Shown: in pieces, positions 1-11,527 of the stretch | Position numbering within the stretch: position 1 is the first letter of the stretch | Layout: the number at the start of each line of letters is the position of its first letter | Assembly: GCF_024793895.1 (NCBI RefSeq) | Contig: NZ_JANUSB010000015.1 | Span: 1,941,157-2,005,156, forward strand | Direction of reading: 5' to 3' | Length of the DNA: 64,000 nt | DNA from: Serratia sp. AKBS12 | Lineage (GTDB): Bacteria > Pseudomonadota > Gammaproteobacteria > Enterobacterales > Enterobacteriaceae | Program-made: the position numbers and the translations under genes | Notes under the pieces: generated by a model | What the model saw: only the letters and a program-made list of their open reading frames with translations | What the model was told of the DNA's origin: nothing | The model's database searches: none

Positions 1-1419
1 CTTGTCCTTACCACGCACCCCATCCCGTTTGGCGGTCATTTCCGGGCCACGCCAGATAGCATCGGTCCACAAGAACATCGAAATACTGGTTTTTACCGGA
101 TTTTCCAGCGTCGGCATTCGGACAAACGGCAGGCTGTACGACCCTTCTCGCGCACCGCTGTTCCCGCCGTTAATCCCCACGTTGCCGGTCAGGATCGCCA
201 GCATGGCGATGGCACGAGTGGTGATTTCTCCGTTGGCATGGCGCTGCGGCCCCCACCCCTGACAGATATAAGCCGGTTTGCTGCTGCCGATCTCACGTGC
301 CAGCTTGATGATGCGCGCTGCTGGAATACCGGTGATCTTTTCCGCCCAGGCAGGGGTTTTCTCGATGCCGTCGTCGCCCTGCCCCAGAATATAAGCCTTG
401 TAATGGCCATTGGCCGGCGCACCGGCGGGCAAGGTTTTTTCATCGTAACCAACGCAATAGGTGTCCAGAAACGGCTGGTCGACCAGCTTTTCGCCGATCA
501 ACACGTGCGCCATACCGGCGACCAGTGCCGCATCAGTTCCTGGACGGATCGGGATCCATTCATCCTCACGGCCAGCAGCGGTATCGGTATATCTGGGATC
601 AATGACAATCAGCCGCGCATTAGAGCGTTCGCGCGCCTGCTCCAGCAGATAAGTCACCCCGCCGCCGCTCATACGGGTTTCGCCGGGATTATTGCCGAAC
701 ATCACCACCAGCTTGCTGTTTTCTATGTCGGTCGGGCTATTGCCGTCGGCCCAACCGCCGTAGGTGTAGTTGAGACCTGCGGCAATCTGTGCCGAACTGT
801 AATCGCCATAGTGATTTAAATAACCGCCGCAGCAATTCATCAGCCGGGCGATCAGCGTCGCGCCCGGCGGCCATGAGCGGGTCATGGTGCCACCCAGGGT
901 GCCGGTACCATAATTAAGGTAAATCGCTTCGTTGCCGTAATCGCGAATGATCCGCTGGAGGTTGTCGCTAACGCGCGCGAAGGCTTCCTCCCAACTGATG
1001 CGCTTGAATTTACCCTCCCCGCGCCTGCCGACCCGCAGCATCGGATACTTCAGTCGGTCTGGGTTATACACTCGACGCCGCATCGAGCGGCCGCGCAGAC
1101 AGGCGCGCACCTGATGCAGTCCTTCATATTCATCGCTGCCGGTGTTATCGGTTTCGACGTAACAAATTTCACCGTCCGCCACATGCATGCGCAGCGGGCA
1201 ACGGCTGCCACAGTTAACGGTGCACGCACTCCAGACAATCTGCTCATCGGGTTGAGAGCTTGTCGGCGCATTCGCGGCGTCCTGCGCCACCGCTCGACGC
1301 GTGAACGGCAGTGTAATGCCGCCAGCCATCAGTGCCAGACTGCCAATGGCGGTATTCTTCACCAATTTGCGCCTGGTGCACGCAAAACCGGACCGGGCTG
1401 GTGTTTCTTTTTCACTCAT
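1..1419 (-). CDS. DmsA-type molybdopterin oxidoreductase, second tandem copy (partial, 3' end outside window)
   Basis: The first 473 codons of a DMSO reductase catalytic-subunit paralogue are present; the rest lies beyond the left edge. The ATG at 1419 is followed by a Tat signal with TRRKLVK and a hydrophobic stretch ending near AVAQ. Next come the N-terminal cysteines of a [4Fe-4S] site (C-TVN-C-GSR-C, then RACLRGRS) and the molybdopterin-binding body. A serine in the YGDYS segment sits where DmsA-family enzymes ligate molybdenum. Such enzymes reduce S- or N-oxides on the periplasmic face during anaerobic respiration. It lies 84 bp behind a complete paralogue, so the two are probably co-transcribed, like E. 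coli ynfE-ynfF. The middle is almost identical to the neighbour while the N-terminus and the region before the PTDIENSK segment differ. dmsB/dmsC would be expected further left but cannot be seen. Confidence 0.9.
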   Translation of the reverse strand, partial: MSEKETPARSGFACTRRKLVKNTAIGSLALMAGGITLPFTRRAVAQDAANAPTSSQPDEQIVWSACTVNCGSRCPLRMHVADGEICYVETDNTGSDEYEGLHQVRACLRGRSMRRRVYNPDRLKYPMLRVGRRGEGKFKRISWEEAFARVSDNLQRIIRDYGNEAIYLNYGTGTLGGTMTRSWPPGATLIARLMNCCGGYLNHYGDYSSAQIAAGLNYTYGGWADGNSPTDIENSKLVVMFGNNPGETRMSGGGVTYLLEQARERSNARLIVIDPRYTDTAAGREDEWIPIRPGTDAALVAGMAHVLIGEKLVDQPFLDTYCVGYDEKTLPAGAPANGHYKAYILGQGDDGIEKTPAWAEKITGIPAARIIKLAREIGSSKPAYICQGWGPQRHANGEITTRAIAMLAILTGNVGINGGNSGAREGSYSLPFVRMPTLENPVKTSISMFLWTDAIWRGPEMTAKRDGVRGKDK

Positions 1420-1503
1420 AATGATATCGCTCTGGGTTGCTTCAATTCGCCGCACTGCCAAGCTGCGGCAACAATAATTGCAAAAATGGGCGTCAACCCT
1501 CGG

Positions 1504-3954
1504 TTACAGCTTCTCGATTTGAATCAGATTGGTATGCTGCGGATTGCCTTTTGCCAGTGGCGAAGGCCGGTGAGTGGTCAGGGTGTTCATACAGGCGCCA
1601 TGATCGATACGGTCGCCCTTCATGTTGGCCTGATGCCAGGCCCCCTGGCCCATGGCGACCACCCCGGGCATGATGCGTGGCGTCACTTTGGCGGCCACGC
1701 GTATCTCGCCGCGCTGGTTGAATACCCGCACCATATCGCCTTGCGCGATATTACGCGTTTGCGCATCCAGCGGGTTGATCCACACCTCCTGCCGGCAGGC
1801 AGCCTGCAACACATCAATGTTGGCGTAGGTAGAATGGGTGCGTGCCTTATAATGGAAACCAAACATTTGCAGCGGATAGTCCTGTCGCAGCGGATCGTCC
1901 CAACCTTCAAAGGTTGAAGCGTAAACCGGTAACGGACTGATGGTTTCGTCGGGTTGCAGTTGCCAACTACCGGCAATTTCGGCCAACCGGGCGGAATAGA
2001 TTTCAATCTTGCCGGAGGGTGTTTTGAGCGGGTGGGTCTGTGGATCCTGGCGGAACTGCTGATAGGCAACAAAATGGCCGGCCGGATCTTTGCGCTTATA
2101 AATTCCCATCTGACGCAGCGCTTCATAGGACGGCAGTTGCGGATCGCGCGCCTGCATTTTGGCATACAGGTAGCGTAGCCATTGTTCCTGCGTGCGCCCT
2201 TCGGTGAATTTCTGATACACCTCCGGCCCCAGACGACGCGCTATTTCACTCATCACGGTATAAATTGGCTTGCGTTCAAACTTGGCGGAGGTGGCGGGCT
2301 GAATGAATATCAGATATCCCATATTGCCGGCATAGTCGTTGGGAATAATATCTTCCTGTTCGACGGTCATCAGATCAGGCAGTAGGATATCGGCGTATTT
2401 CGCCGAATCCGTCATAAAGTTTTCCAACACCACAATCATTTCGCACCGACCGTCATCCTGCAAAATTTCATGGGTTTTATTGATGTCCGAATGCTGATTG
2501 GTAAGGGTATTGCCAGCATAGTTCCAGATGAACTTGATAGGCACACCCAGCTTGTCCGCACCGCGCACGCCGTCGCCTGTAGCGGTCATGTCCTGCCCGC
2601 GCATGATGGCATCGGTCCAGCTAAAACAGGATATTTGCGTCTTAACCGGGTTTTCCAGTACCGGCATACGTTCGATAGTGATGGTATAGGTAGACTCGCG
2701 CGCGCCGCTATTGCCGCCGTTTATACCGACGTTACCGGTTAAAATAGGCAACATGGCGATGGCCCGTGCGGTCAACTCGCCGTTGGCCTGGCGCTGTGGC
2801 CCCCATCCCTGGGAGATATAAGCCGGCTTGGCGCTGCCAACCTCTCGCGCCAGCTTGATGATGCGTTCAGCAGGAATACCGGTGATCTTTTCCGCCCAGG
2901 CAGGGGTCTTTTCAATGCCGTCATCCCCCTGACCAAGGATGTAAGCTTTGTAATGACCGTTGGCTGGCGCACCGGCGGGCAAGGTTTTTTCATCATAGCC
3001 AACGCAATAGGTATCCAGAAACGGTTGATCGACCAGGTTTTCGCCGATCAACACGTGCGCCATGCCGGCAACCAACGCGGCGTCGGTACCCGGACGAATC
3101 GGGATCCATTCATCCTCACGGCCAGCAGCGGTATCGGTATAGCGGGGATCTATAACGATCATCCGCGCGTTGGAACGTTCGCGCGCCTGTTCCAGATAAT
3201 AGGTGATGCCACCGCCGCTCATCCGGGTTTCAGCCGGATTATTACCGAACAGCACGACCAACTTGCTGTTTTCGATATCCGAGGTGCTGTTGCCCAGGTT
3301 ACTGCCGTAGGTATATGGCATGGCGCAGGCGATCTGCGCGGTGCTGTAGGTGCCGTAATGGCTGAGAAAACCGCCGTAGCAGTTCATCAAGCGCGCCACC
3401 AGCGAGGCATAGGGGGATGAACGGGTGATATTGCCGCCGACGATGCCGGAAGTATAATTGATATAAACCGCTTTGTTGCCATAGCTGGCAACGATACGTT
3501 GCAGGTTGCTGACAATCTCGCTGTAAGCCTGCTCCCAGCTGATGCGTTTGAATTTGCCTTCGCCGCGTTTACCTACGCGCTTCATCGGGTAGTTGAGTCG
3601 TTCAGGGTGGTTCATACGACGCCGAATGGAACGGCCACGCAAACAGGCGCGAACCTGATGGTCACCATAACTGTCGGTACCGGTATTATCCGTTTCCACC
3701 CAGTAGACTTCGTCGTCACGCACATGCAGACGCAACGCACAACGGCTGCCGCAGTTAACCGAACACGCCCCCCACACCACTTTGTCCTCGACGGTTTTTT
3801 CCGCCGCATGACTGGCCTTTTCCGCCAGCACCCGACGGCTAAATGGCAATGATATGCCACCGGCGGCCAGTGCCAGCCCTGCCATCGAGCCGGTTTTCAC
3901 CAATGTCCGACGACTGATTTCTCTGGTCAGCACTCTCGTTTTAGTTTCCGACAT
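1504..3954 (-). CDS. dmsA: Anaerobic dimethyl sulfoxide reductase catalytic subunit A
   Basis: A full-length 816-residue DmsA homologue. It has a Tat signal with SRRTLVK at residues 14-20 and a hydrophobic core to about residue 44. Cys64, Cys68 and Cys72 and a later RACLRGRS cysteine form the [4Fe-4S] site. The molybdopterin-binding domains follow, and the C-terminal molydopterin dinucleotide-binding region ends in PLAKGNPQHTNLIQIEKL. The enzyme takes menaquinol electrons through DmsC and DmsB and reduces DMSO or related oxides in the periplasm. Its place beside serS matches E. coli dmsABC, but here a second dmsA-like gene follows before any dmsB. A near-consensus FNR site and a -10 element precede it, which fits anaerobic induction. 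Substrate preference of the two copies cannot be told from sequence. Confidence 0.93.
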   Translation of the reverse strand: MSETKTRVLTREISRRTLVKTGSMAGLALAAGGISLPFSRRVLAEKASHAAEKTVEDKVVWGACSVNCGSRCALRLHVRDDEVYWVETDNTGTDSYGDHQVRACLRGRSIRRRMNHPERLNYPMKRVGKRGEGKFKRISWEQAYSEIVSNLQRIVASYGNKAVYINYTSGIVGGNITRSSPYASLVARLMNCYGGFLSHYGTYSTAQIACAMPYTYGSNLGNSTSDIENSKLVVLFGNNPAETRMSGGGITYYLEQARERSNARMIVIDPRYTDTAAGREDEWIPIRPGTDAALVAGMAHVLIGENLVDQPFLDTYCVGYDEKTLPAGAPANGHYKAYILGQGDDGIEKTPAWAEKITGIPAERIIKLAREVGSAKPAYISQGWGPQRQANGELTARAIAMLPILTGNVGINGGNSGARESTYTITIERMPVLENPVKTQISCFSWTDAIMRGQDMTATGDGVRGADKLGVPIKFIWNYAGNTLTNQHSDINKTHEILQDDGRCEMIVVLENFMTDSAKYADILLPDLMTVEQEDIIPNDYAGNMGYLIFIQPATSAKFERKPIYTVMSEIARRLGPEVYQKFTEGRTQEQWLRYLYAKMQARDPQLPSYEALRQMGIYKRKDPAGHFVAYQQFRQDPQTHPLKTPSGKIEIYSARLAEIAGSWQLQPDETISPLPVYASTFEGWDDPLRQDYPLQMFGFHYKARTHSTYANIDVLQAACRQEVWINPLDAQTRNIAQGDMVRVFNQRGEIRVAAKVTPRIMPGVVAMGQGAWHQANMKGDRIDHGACMNTLTTHRPSPLAKGNPQHTNLIQIEKL

Positions 3955-4079
3955 ACGCTCACTCCAAATTTACCCCAACCCTGGGGAATGCCTTGTCTGA
4001 TGATGCAGAGATGGCTGGAGGAGTGCTGAGAATGCGTCTGTAATTTTATTGCAACGAAATACCCCCTCCATAACGAGGG

Positions 4080-4120
4080 ATATTACCCAGAAATGAGTAG
4101 CAAACTTTGTTTGCTATCAA
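4080..4120 (-). promoter_or_regulatory. FNR-dependent promoter of the dmsA operon
   Basis: TTGTT-TGCT-ATCAA at 4107-4120 matches the FNR consensus TTGAT-N4-ATCAA at 9 of 10 fixed positions. On the minus strand a TAATAT -10 box lies at 4085-4080, giving a start near 4073. The FNR site is then centred at about -41, the class II position of the E. coli dmsA promoter. The leader to the ATG at 3954 would be about 120 nt. The spacing makes this more convincing than the motif alone. Confidence 0.75.
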
Positions 4121-4178
4121 TAAAGCGGGAAAGATTTGCCGGCAGCAGGACTTTCACCCGAACCGTCAGCGCCGAGTG

Positions 4179-4205
4179 AAAAAAAAAGCGCCCTAAGGCG
4201 CTTTT
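4179..4205 (-). terminator. Rho-independent terminator of serS
   Basis: A perfect 9-bp stem (AAAAGCGCC at 4184-4192, GGCGCTTTT at 4197-4205) closes a 4-nt loop. Read on the minus strand it ends in nine T residues. It lies 18 bp past the serS stop. Confidence 0.9.
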
Positions 4206-4223
4206 AGTGGGATCGATAGTTTA

Positions 4224-5558
<1,335 letters not shown>

Positions 5559-5625
5559 CTATGCCGCTAATGAAAAGCCGCATAAAGGAAGAATGGTACC
5601 TGCTAACCTTACCGCAACGGCAACG

Positions 5626-6972
5626 CTAGCGGTAGCGTTTTGTCTGGCTATTTTGATCCTGCTCAGCGAGCCATGCCAACTTTTCGCCGATTTTACCTTC
5701 CAGACCGCGCGCGGTCGGTTGATAGTAGCGCGTATTGGCCATTTCAGGCGGGAAATAATTCTCGCCGGCAGCGTACGCATTGGGTTCATCGTGCGCGTAG
5801 CGGTATTCCGCACCCAGGCCCATTTCTTTCATCAACTTGGTCGGCGCGTTACGCAGGTGTTCCGGCACATCGTAGTCGGCCATCTCTTTGGCATCGCGCA
5901 TGGCTGCCTTAAAGGCGGTATATACCGCGTTGCTTTTCGGTGCACAGGCCAGATAGACGATAGCCTGGGCGATCGCCCGCTCGCCTTCTGCCGGGCCGAC
6001 GCGGGTGAAGCAATCCCAGGCGGCAATCGCCACCTGCATGCCGCGTGGATCGGCGTTGCCGACGTCTTCCGACGCAATCGCCAGCAGGCGGCGTGCCACA
6101 TAGAGCGGATCGCCGCCGGCGGTAATGATGCGCGCATACCAGTACAGGGCCGCGTCCGGTGCCGAGCCGCGTACCGATTTATGCAGAGCAGAAATCAGAT
6201 CGTAATAACGGTCGCCTTTATTATCAAAGCGCGCGCTGCGTTCACCGGAAACTTCTTTCAGCAGTTCCGCCGTCAGCACCCGCTGGCCCCGATCGTTGAC
6301 CTCCGCCATGTCTGCCATCATTTCCAGGCTGTTTAGCGCACGGCGAGCGTCACCGCCGACCAGTTCCGACAACATGCGCCGGGTCTCTTCTGGCAAGACG
6401 ATATTCTGGTCGCCAAAACCACGGCTGCTGTCGTTCATCGCCTGGTCCAGCACCTGGCTGATATCATCGGCGGTCAACGCTTTCAGCAAATAGACGCGCG
6501 CACGCGACAATAACGCCGAATTCAGTTCGAAGGACGGGTTTTCCGTGGTGGCACCGATAAAGGTGATGGTACCGTCTTCAATGTGCGGCAGAAAGGCATC
6601 CTGCTGACTCTTGTTGAAGCGGTGTACTTCGTCGACGAACAGAATAGTGCGGCGCCCCGCATCGCGGTTCTGCCGCGCGCGCTCGATTGCCTCGCGGATC
6701 TCCTTGATGCCAGAGGTCACGGCAGAGATGCGCTCTACATCGGCCTGGCCATAACGGCCAATCAGTTCTGCCAACGTCGTTTTCCCGGTACCGGGCGGCC
6801 CCCATAGAATCATCGAATGCAATTGCCCGGCCTCAATGGCCCGCGGCAACGGTTTGCCCGGCGCCAGCAGATGCTGTTGACCGATGTACTGCGCCAACGT
6901 TGTTGGCCGCATACGCGCAGCCAACGGTTGGAATTCATTATGGGAAAAGTCGAGCGACAGATTATTACTCAC
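5626..6972 (-). CDS. rarA: Replication-associated recombination protein A (AAA+ ATPase, MgsA)
   Basis: A 448-residue AAA+ ATPase of the RarA/MgsA/WRNIP1 family, which acts at stalled replication forks and interacts with SSB. Walker A is GPPGTGKT at residues 58-65 and Walker B is [10 protein letters not shown] at about 110-119. A sensor 1 segment ([20 protein letters not shown]) and the clamp-loader-like C-terminal tetramerisation region follow. The start lies 7 bp after the lolA stop, so the two are translationally close, as in E. coli lolA-rarA. Confidence 0.96.
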   Translation of the reverse strand: MSNNLSLDFSHNEFQPLAARMRPTTLAQYIGQQHLLAPGKPLPRAIEAGQLHSMILWGPPGTGKTTLAELIGRYGQADVERISAVTSGIKEIREAIERARQNRDAGRRTILFVDEVHRFNKSQQDAFLPHIEDGTITFIGATTENPSFELNSALLSRARVYLLKALTADDISQVLDQAMNDSSRGFGDQNIVLPEETRRMLSELVGGDARRALNSLEMMADMAEVNDRGQRVLTAELLKEVSGERSARFDNKGDRYYDLISALHKSVRGSAPDAALYWYARIITAGGDPLYVARRLLAIASEDVGNADPRGMQVAIAAWDCFTRVGPAEGERAIAQAIVYLACAPKSNAVYTAFKAAMRDAKEMADYDVPEHLRNAPTKLMKEMGLGAEYRYAHDEPNAYAAGENYFPPEMANTRYYQPTARGLEGKIGEKLAWLAEQDQNSQTKRYR

Positions 6973-6979
6973 GCAAACC

Positions 6980-7591
6980 TCACTGGCGCTGGTCGTCCAG
7001 CGTCACCCCCTTCGGCGGGGTAAATTTGAATTTGCCGGCGTCAACTGCGGTATTCTGCTGGCTTTTCAACGCATAAGCGCTACGCTGGCCGTCTTGTTCT
7101 ACCGCCGCAAAGCTCTTGATGGTCCCGCTATTGGTCACTGAAATCGCAAACTGCTTCAGGTTACCGCTGCTGGACTTCGGCGTCAGTTCAAAATCATCGC
7201 CTTTCTGTTTGATGTTGTACTGCTTCCAGTCACTTGGGCTGTTGCGGGTGATCAACATGAACGGCGTATTACCGGTGGCGCTTTTCAGCCATGTTGCCGT
7301 AACCTGCTCGACAAAGGGATTATAGAACCACAGCGTTTCACCGTCGGAAACCAGCACGCTTTCATCCGGCGAGGTCATGTGCCAGTTAAACAGATTTGGG
7401 CGCTTGACCCAGAGTTCGCCTTCACCCTGCTGCACCGCCGAACCATCGCCGCCGGTCACGGTCTGGGTAAAGCTGGCGTGGAAACTGTTCACTTTCGCCA
7501 GGCGGGTCTGCAGATCCTGTGCGGCATCGGCCAGCACAGAAGTAGAAGCGAACCCGGACAGCAGACAACAGGCAACTAACAGTTTTTTCAT
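6980..7591 (-). CDS. lolA: Outer-membrane lipoprotein carrier protein
   Basis: LolA is the periplasmic chaperone that takes lipoproteins from LolCDE at the inner membrane to LolB at the outer membrane. The chosen start, [11 protein letters not shown], gives 203 residues, the usual length; a longer reading frame to 7666 would put 25 extra residues before an otherwise normal signal peptide. The signal runs to about VLA-DAAQ near residue 21. The mature part is the LolA beta-barrel half with the typical [19 protein letters not shown] segment. It lies between ftsK and rarA as in other enterobacteria. Confidence 0.95.
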   Translation of the reverse strand: MKKLLVACCLLSGFASTSVLADAAQDLQTRLAKVNSFHASFTQTVTGGDGSAVQQGEGELWVKRPNLFNWHMTSPDESVLVSDGETLWFYNPFVEQVTATWLKSATGNTPFMLITRNSPSDWKQYNIKQKGDDFELTPKSSSGNLKQFAISVTNSGTIKSFAAVEQDGQRSAYALKSQQNTAVDAGKFKFTPPKGVTLDDQRQ

Positions 7592-7736
7592 TATTCCAGA
7601 TACCTTATTCAATGCGTTTACCGCAGGGTAAGCCCATGCGGATAAAATGACCCGTAACGCCTCCACTCTACCGAATGCCGGCAGGCGGCAAAACGGTCAA
7701 TATTCCGAGAAGGCGCGGTTTTACGCTTCTTTGCAC

Positions 7737-7758
7737 AAGGGCCGCAGAGCGGCCCTTT
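7737..7758 (-). terminator. Stem-loop after ftsK
   Basis: A perfect 9-bp stem (AAGGGCCGC, 3-nt loop, GCGGCCCTT) lies 26 bp past the ftsK stop. On the minus strand no long T run follows, so termination here may be partial, with lolA-rarA downstream. Confidence 0.5.
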
Positions 7759-7783
7759 ATGAGTTTCAACGATTAGTCAGCAA

Positions 7784-10700
7784 TCATTCATGCCGTGGCG
7801 GTGCCAGCACCTCACGGTTGCCGTTGTGGCCCTGTTCACTGACGATGCCCTGCGCTTCCATCTGTTCGATGATACGCGCCGCGCGGTTATAACCAATACG
7901 GAACTGGCGTTGTACGCCGGAGATAGAGGCGCGACGTTTGTCGACCACAAACTCCACCGCCTGATCGAACAGCGGATCCAGCTCTTCATCACCATCGATA
8001 CCGCCCCCGGCACCGCCTTCGCCATCGTCACCGGCGCTGAGGATACCTTCTTTATATTGGGGCCGCTCACGCGCTTTCCAATCCTTGACCACCGCATGCA
8101 CTTCCTGATCGCGCACAAAGGCGCCGTGCACACGCACCGGAATGGAAGAGTTGGGCGCCAGGTACAGCATGTCACCCATCCCCAGCAAGGATTCGGCACC
8201 GCCCTGATCGAGAATGGTGCGCGAGTCAATCTTGCTCGACACGGTAAAGGCGATACGCGTCGGAATGTTGGCTTTGATCAACCCGGTAATAACGTCCACC
8301 GAAGGACGCTGGGTCGCCAGCACCAGATGAATACCGGCCGCACGCGCTTTCTGCGCCAGACGGGCAATCAGCTCTTCGACCTTCTTGCCGACCGTCATGA
8401 TCAGATCGGCAAATTCGTCGACCATTACCACGATGTATGGTTCTTTCTCCAGTACCGGCGGCGTGATGTCCATGCTGTCGCTCGGCTTCCAGAATGGATC
8501 CGGGATTGGCCGCCCCATCGCTTCGGCCTGATCGACGCGCTCGTTGTAGCCGGCGATATTACGCACGCCCAGTGCGGACATCAGCTTGTAACGACGCTCC
8601 ATTTCGGCGACGCACCAGCGCAAGGCATTGGCGGCGTCCTTCATGTCGGTAACCACATCGGTCAACAGATGCGGAATGCCTTCATAGACCGACAGCTCGA
8701 GCATTTTCGGGTCGATCATGATAAAGCGCACTTCCTTCGGCGTGGCTTTATACAGGATGCTGAGGATCATGGCGTTAACGCCCACCGACTTACCGGAGCC
8801 GGTAGTACCGGCCACCAGCAGGTGAGGCATTTTGCCCAGATCCGCCACCACCGGCTCGCCGGAAATATCCTTGCCCAGCACGATTGACAGCGGCGACGGA
8901 TTATCACGGAACGCCGGACAATCGAGCACTTCACGCAGATATACCGTCTGGCGCTTGGCATTCGGCAGTTCCAGGCCAACATAAGGTTTGCCGGGTATGA
9001 CTTCCACCACGCGGACTGCCGGCGTCGACAACGAACGTGCCAGGTCGCGTGACAGGTTGGAGATGCGTGCAGCCTTCACCCCTGGTGCCAAATCCAGTTC
9101 AAAGCGGGTAATTACCGGCCCAGGTAGAATATCGACCACGTCGGCCTTCACGCGGTAATCCGCCAGGCTGGCTTCAACCAGACGCGCCTTTTGCTCGAGT
9201 GCGAACGAGTCCACCGGCTCGACTTCTTTTGGCGCCTCGGTCAGCAGATCCAGCGTTGGCAACGGCGTGGTAGGTTTTTGCAACGGTTGATCGTTACGCA
9301 TCAGGAACGGGTGGATCAGGCTATCCATGGCCGGCTGCTGCGGCGTGGCAGGTTGCGCCGGCGGCTGATAGGCCTGTTGCTGAGCCTGCGGTTGCTGCTG
9401 TTGATAGGCTTGCTGCGCAGGTTGCTGTGGCTGAGCCTGATAAGGTTGCGATTGCGGTTGTTGCTGCCCGTAATGTGGCGGTTGTTCCGCTGGTTGTACT
9501 GCGGCAGGCTGCACCGGCGGCTGATAGGACTGCTGTTGCGGCTGCTGATAAGGCTGCTGCGCAGATTGTTGCGGCTGAGCCTGATAGGCCTGCTGCTGCG
9601 GCTGAACCTGATGAGGCTGCTGCTCGGGCTGCCCCGCTTCCGCCTGCGGCGAAAGGGTAAACAGCGGCTCGCTCGGGCCATTATCAACCAGATCGTCAAT
9701 CGGCGAGAAGCTGAACGCATTGCTGGTATCAACCGGACGTGATGCCGGCTCGGCTTGCGGCTGCGACGTTTCGGCGTAACGCGCCTGCTGCTGTTGCGCA
9801 AATGCCTGACGCAGCGCGGCCTCTTGCAACGCCTCTTCATCATCCTGCGGAAGTTGCTCGCCATAGCGCTGGCTTTGTTGCTCGGCGAATGCCTGACGCA
9901 GTGCGGCCTCTTGCAGCGCCTCATCGTCCTGCGGGTTCACGCTGGCAGCAGGTTGAGGCGCTTCGTCGCGGCTGCGCTGTTCCTGTTCGGCCATTCGCTG
10001 CGAAGGCAGCTTGATACCATAGGAAGCCAGTTCGCGGCGCGTCGGGATACGCACCGGGTTTGGCCGAGGCAGTTCAGGGCCTATACCCTGTTTTACCTGC
10101 GCGCCGGCGTCGCTGGTAGCGCTGAATGCCGGCATAAAGGTATTGGCGGCAACGCTGGCTGCGGCGGCAGTAGCAGCATTGGCGGCAGCGTCAACCTGCG
10201 GCTTGCCGTCAGCCGGCGAAGCAGCGACGCCGTTGCTCGCCTCAACCTCGGCGCTGTCGCGCTGCGCCGCAGAGAAATCAAACGGCGATGACTCACGCGG
10301 TGCGGCCGGTGCAGTTTGCCAGTCGCCCAGCCGCGGCTCATCGTCATCCTGATAGGGATCAACCTGGCGCGGCGTTTTCGGCGTTGGCGTTTCTTCTGGG
10401 ATTTCAAAAGAATACAACGGTGGCAGCGCGTTGTCCGGCTGGACGCTCATTGGCTGCTGGCTGACCGATGCCGGCGCCTGTGGCGCAGCAGTCACCGCCG
10501 CAGCGGTCGGCACCGCCGGCGAGACCGTAGGCGCCGCTACCGTGGTGGCAACCTGAGGCGCAACCTCGGCAACGGCGGTTTGTTCATCGTCGGTGGCACG
10601 CAGAGTATCAAGCGGATCCGCCGCCTGCGGCGCGCTTTCGGTTACGGAAGGCGCAGAGAACAGCACGTCGTCGCTGTCGCTGGCGTTGGCGTTGGCGGCA

Positions 10701-11407
10701 GTCGCGGTAAGCGTTGGCGCAGCTTTGCTGCCTGCAGATTCCGGCTCATCGACATAGCGATCGTCATCGTCATGATAACCCTCGTCACGGCGCGAGCGGT
10801 TGGTCATAAAGGTAGCCACGCCCAGCACCGCACCGCCGATCTTCTCGGCTATCACCAGCCAGGACCAGCCGGTGAACAGCGTCAGGCCGGCCGCCCATAT
10901 GCACAGCAAAGCCAAAGTAGCGCCAATGCCATTGAACCAGGGGAGCATGGCGTTGCTCAGCAGACTGCCGATCACGCCGCCCGAGGCGAAGTAATAGAGA
11001 TCATCGACGTTGAGCGCCGCCAGTCCACACGAGGTGAGTACTAGCGCCAATGTGCCGATCAGGCGCAGTGAAAGCGCAAAATAGTCAATATAATCACCGC
11101 TGTCGCGCTGGCGATATGCTACCCAGCACAGGATGATCATGATCGGTGGTATCGCGTAGGCGAGCACCCCGAAGGTGAAGAACAGTGTATCGGCCAGCCA
11201 GGCCCCTACGCCACCGCCCAGATTATGAATCGGCTCATGCCATGCGGTCTGTGACCAGCTCGGATCAGATGGATTGAAACTGACCAGCGCAGCCATGAGG
11301 TAAACGGCAAAAATCGCTACCACAATCAACACAGCCTCCAGCAACCGGCGGCCACTGCTGAGTTTCTTTAGGGTAACTTCTTTATCTTCTGTGTATTCCT
11401 GGCTCAA
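7784..11407 (-). CDS. ftsK: DNA translocase FtsK
   Basis: A 1207-residue divisome DNA pump that clears and aligns chromosome ends at septation and activates XerCD at dif. The N-terminus ([21 protein letters not shown]) and four membrane segments match E. coli FtsK. A long Pro/Gln/Ala-rich linker spans about residues 210-790. Within it a block of about 28 residues (core [15 protein letters not shown]) occurs twice in tandem near residues 488-542. The motor domain has Walker A GTTGSGKS near residue 866 and Walker [12 protein letters not shown]. The C-terminal gamma winged helix (about 1140-1207), which reads KOPS, ends in [12 protein letters not shown] LexA box sits about 70 bp upstream. The linker is the variable part of the family, so its length is not alarming. 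Confidence 0.97.
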   Translation of the reverse strand: MSQEYTEDKEVTLKKLSSGRRLLEAVLIVVAIFAVYLMAALVSFNPSDPSWSQTAWHEPIHNLGGGVGAWLADTLFFTFGVLAYAIPPIMIILCWVAYRQRDSGDYIDYFALSLRLIGTLALVLTSCGLAALNVDDLYYFASGGVIGSLLSNAMLPWFNGIGATLALLCIWAAGLTLFTGWSWLVIAEKIGGAVLGVATFMTNRSRRDEGYHDDDDRYVDEPESAGSKAAPTLTATAANANASDSDDVLFSAPSVTESAPQAADPLDTLRATDDEQTAVAEVAPQVATTVAAPTVSPAVPTAAAVTAAPQAPASVSQQPMSVQPDNALPPLYSFEIPEETPTPKTPRQVDPYQDDDEPRLGDWQTAPAAPRESSPFDFSAAQRDSAEVEASNGVAASPADGKPQVDAAANAATAAAASVAANTFMPAFSATSDAGAQVKQGIGPELPRPNPVRIPTRRELASYGIKLPSQRMAEQEQRSRDEAPQPAASVNPQDDEALQEAALRQAFAEQQSQRYGEQLPQDDEEALQEAALRQAFAQQQQARYAETSQPQAEPASRPVDTSNAFSFSPIDDLVDNGPSEPLFTLSPQAEAGQPEQQPHQVQPQQQAYQAQPQQSAQQPYQQPQQQSYQPPVQPAAVQPAEQPPHYGQQQPQSQPYQAQPQQPAQQAYQQQQPQAQQQAYQPPAQPATPQQPAMDSLIHPFLMRNDQPLQKPTTPLPTLDLLTEAPKEVEPVDSFALEQKARLVEASLADYRVKADVVDILPGPVITRFELDLAPGVKAARISNLSRDLARSLSTPAVRVVEVIPGKPYVGLELPNAKRQTVYLREVLDCPAFRDNPSPLSIVLGKDISGEPVVADLGKMPHLLVAGTTGSGKSVGVNAMILSILYKATPKEVRFIMIDPKMLELSVYEGIPHLLTDVVTDMKDAANALRWCVAEMERRYKLMSALGVRNIAGYNERVDQAEAMGRPIPDPFWKPSDSMDITPPVLEKEPYIVVMVDEFADLIMTVGKKVEELIARLAQKARAAGIHLVLATQRPSVDVITGLIKANIPTRIAFTVSSKIDSRTILDQGGAESLLGMGDMLYLAPNSSIPVRVHGAFVRDQEVHAVVKDWKARERPQYKEGILSAGDDGEGGAGGGIDGDEELDPLFDQAVEFVVDKRRASISGVQRQFRIGYNRAARIIEQMEAQGIVSEQGHNGNREVLAPPRHE

Positions 11408-11474
11408 GAAAGGCTCTCCAGGTTCCTGTTAGCGGATAACGTAACAGCGCCGAGAAGCTTCCCCGGCGCCGAAA

Positions 11475-11490
11475 CTGTATGAATAAACAG
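11475..11490. promoter_or_regulatory. LexA (SOS) box upstream of ftsK
   Basis: CTGTATGAATAAACAG fits the LexA consensus CTGT-N8-ACAG perfectly in both arms, with an AT-rich centre. It lies 68 bp upstream of the ftsK start. E. coli ftsK (dinH) is known to be SOS-inducible, so control of ftsK is the natural reading. Confidence 0.85.
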
Positions 11491-11527
11491 GAGTGTAACG
11501 AATTTTATCAGGTTTTGCACCTGCACC

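Noticed and set aside
9316-9924. Arg/Ser-rich open frames opposite the FtsK linker
   Set aside because: They are shadows of the biased Gln/Pro/Ala codons in ftsK.
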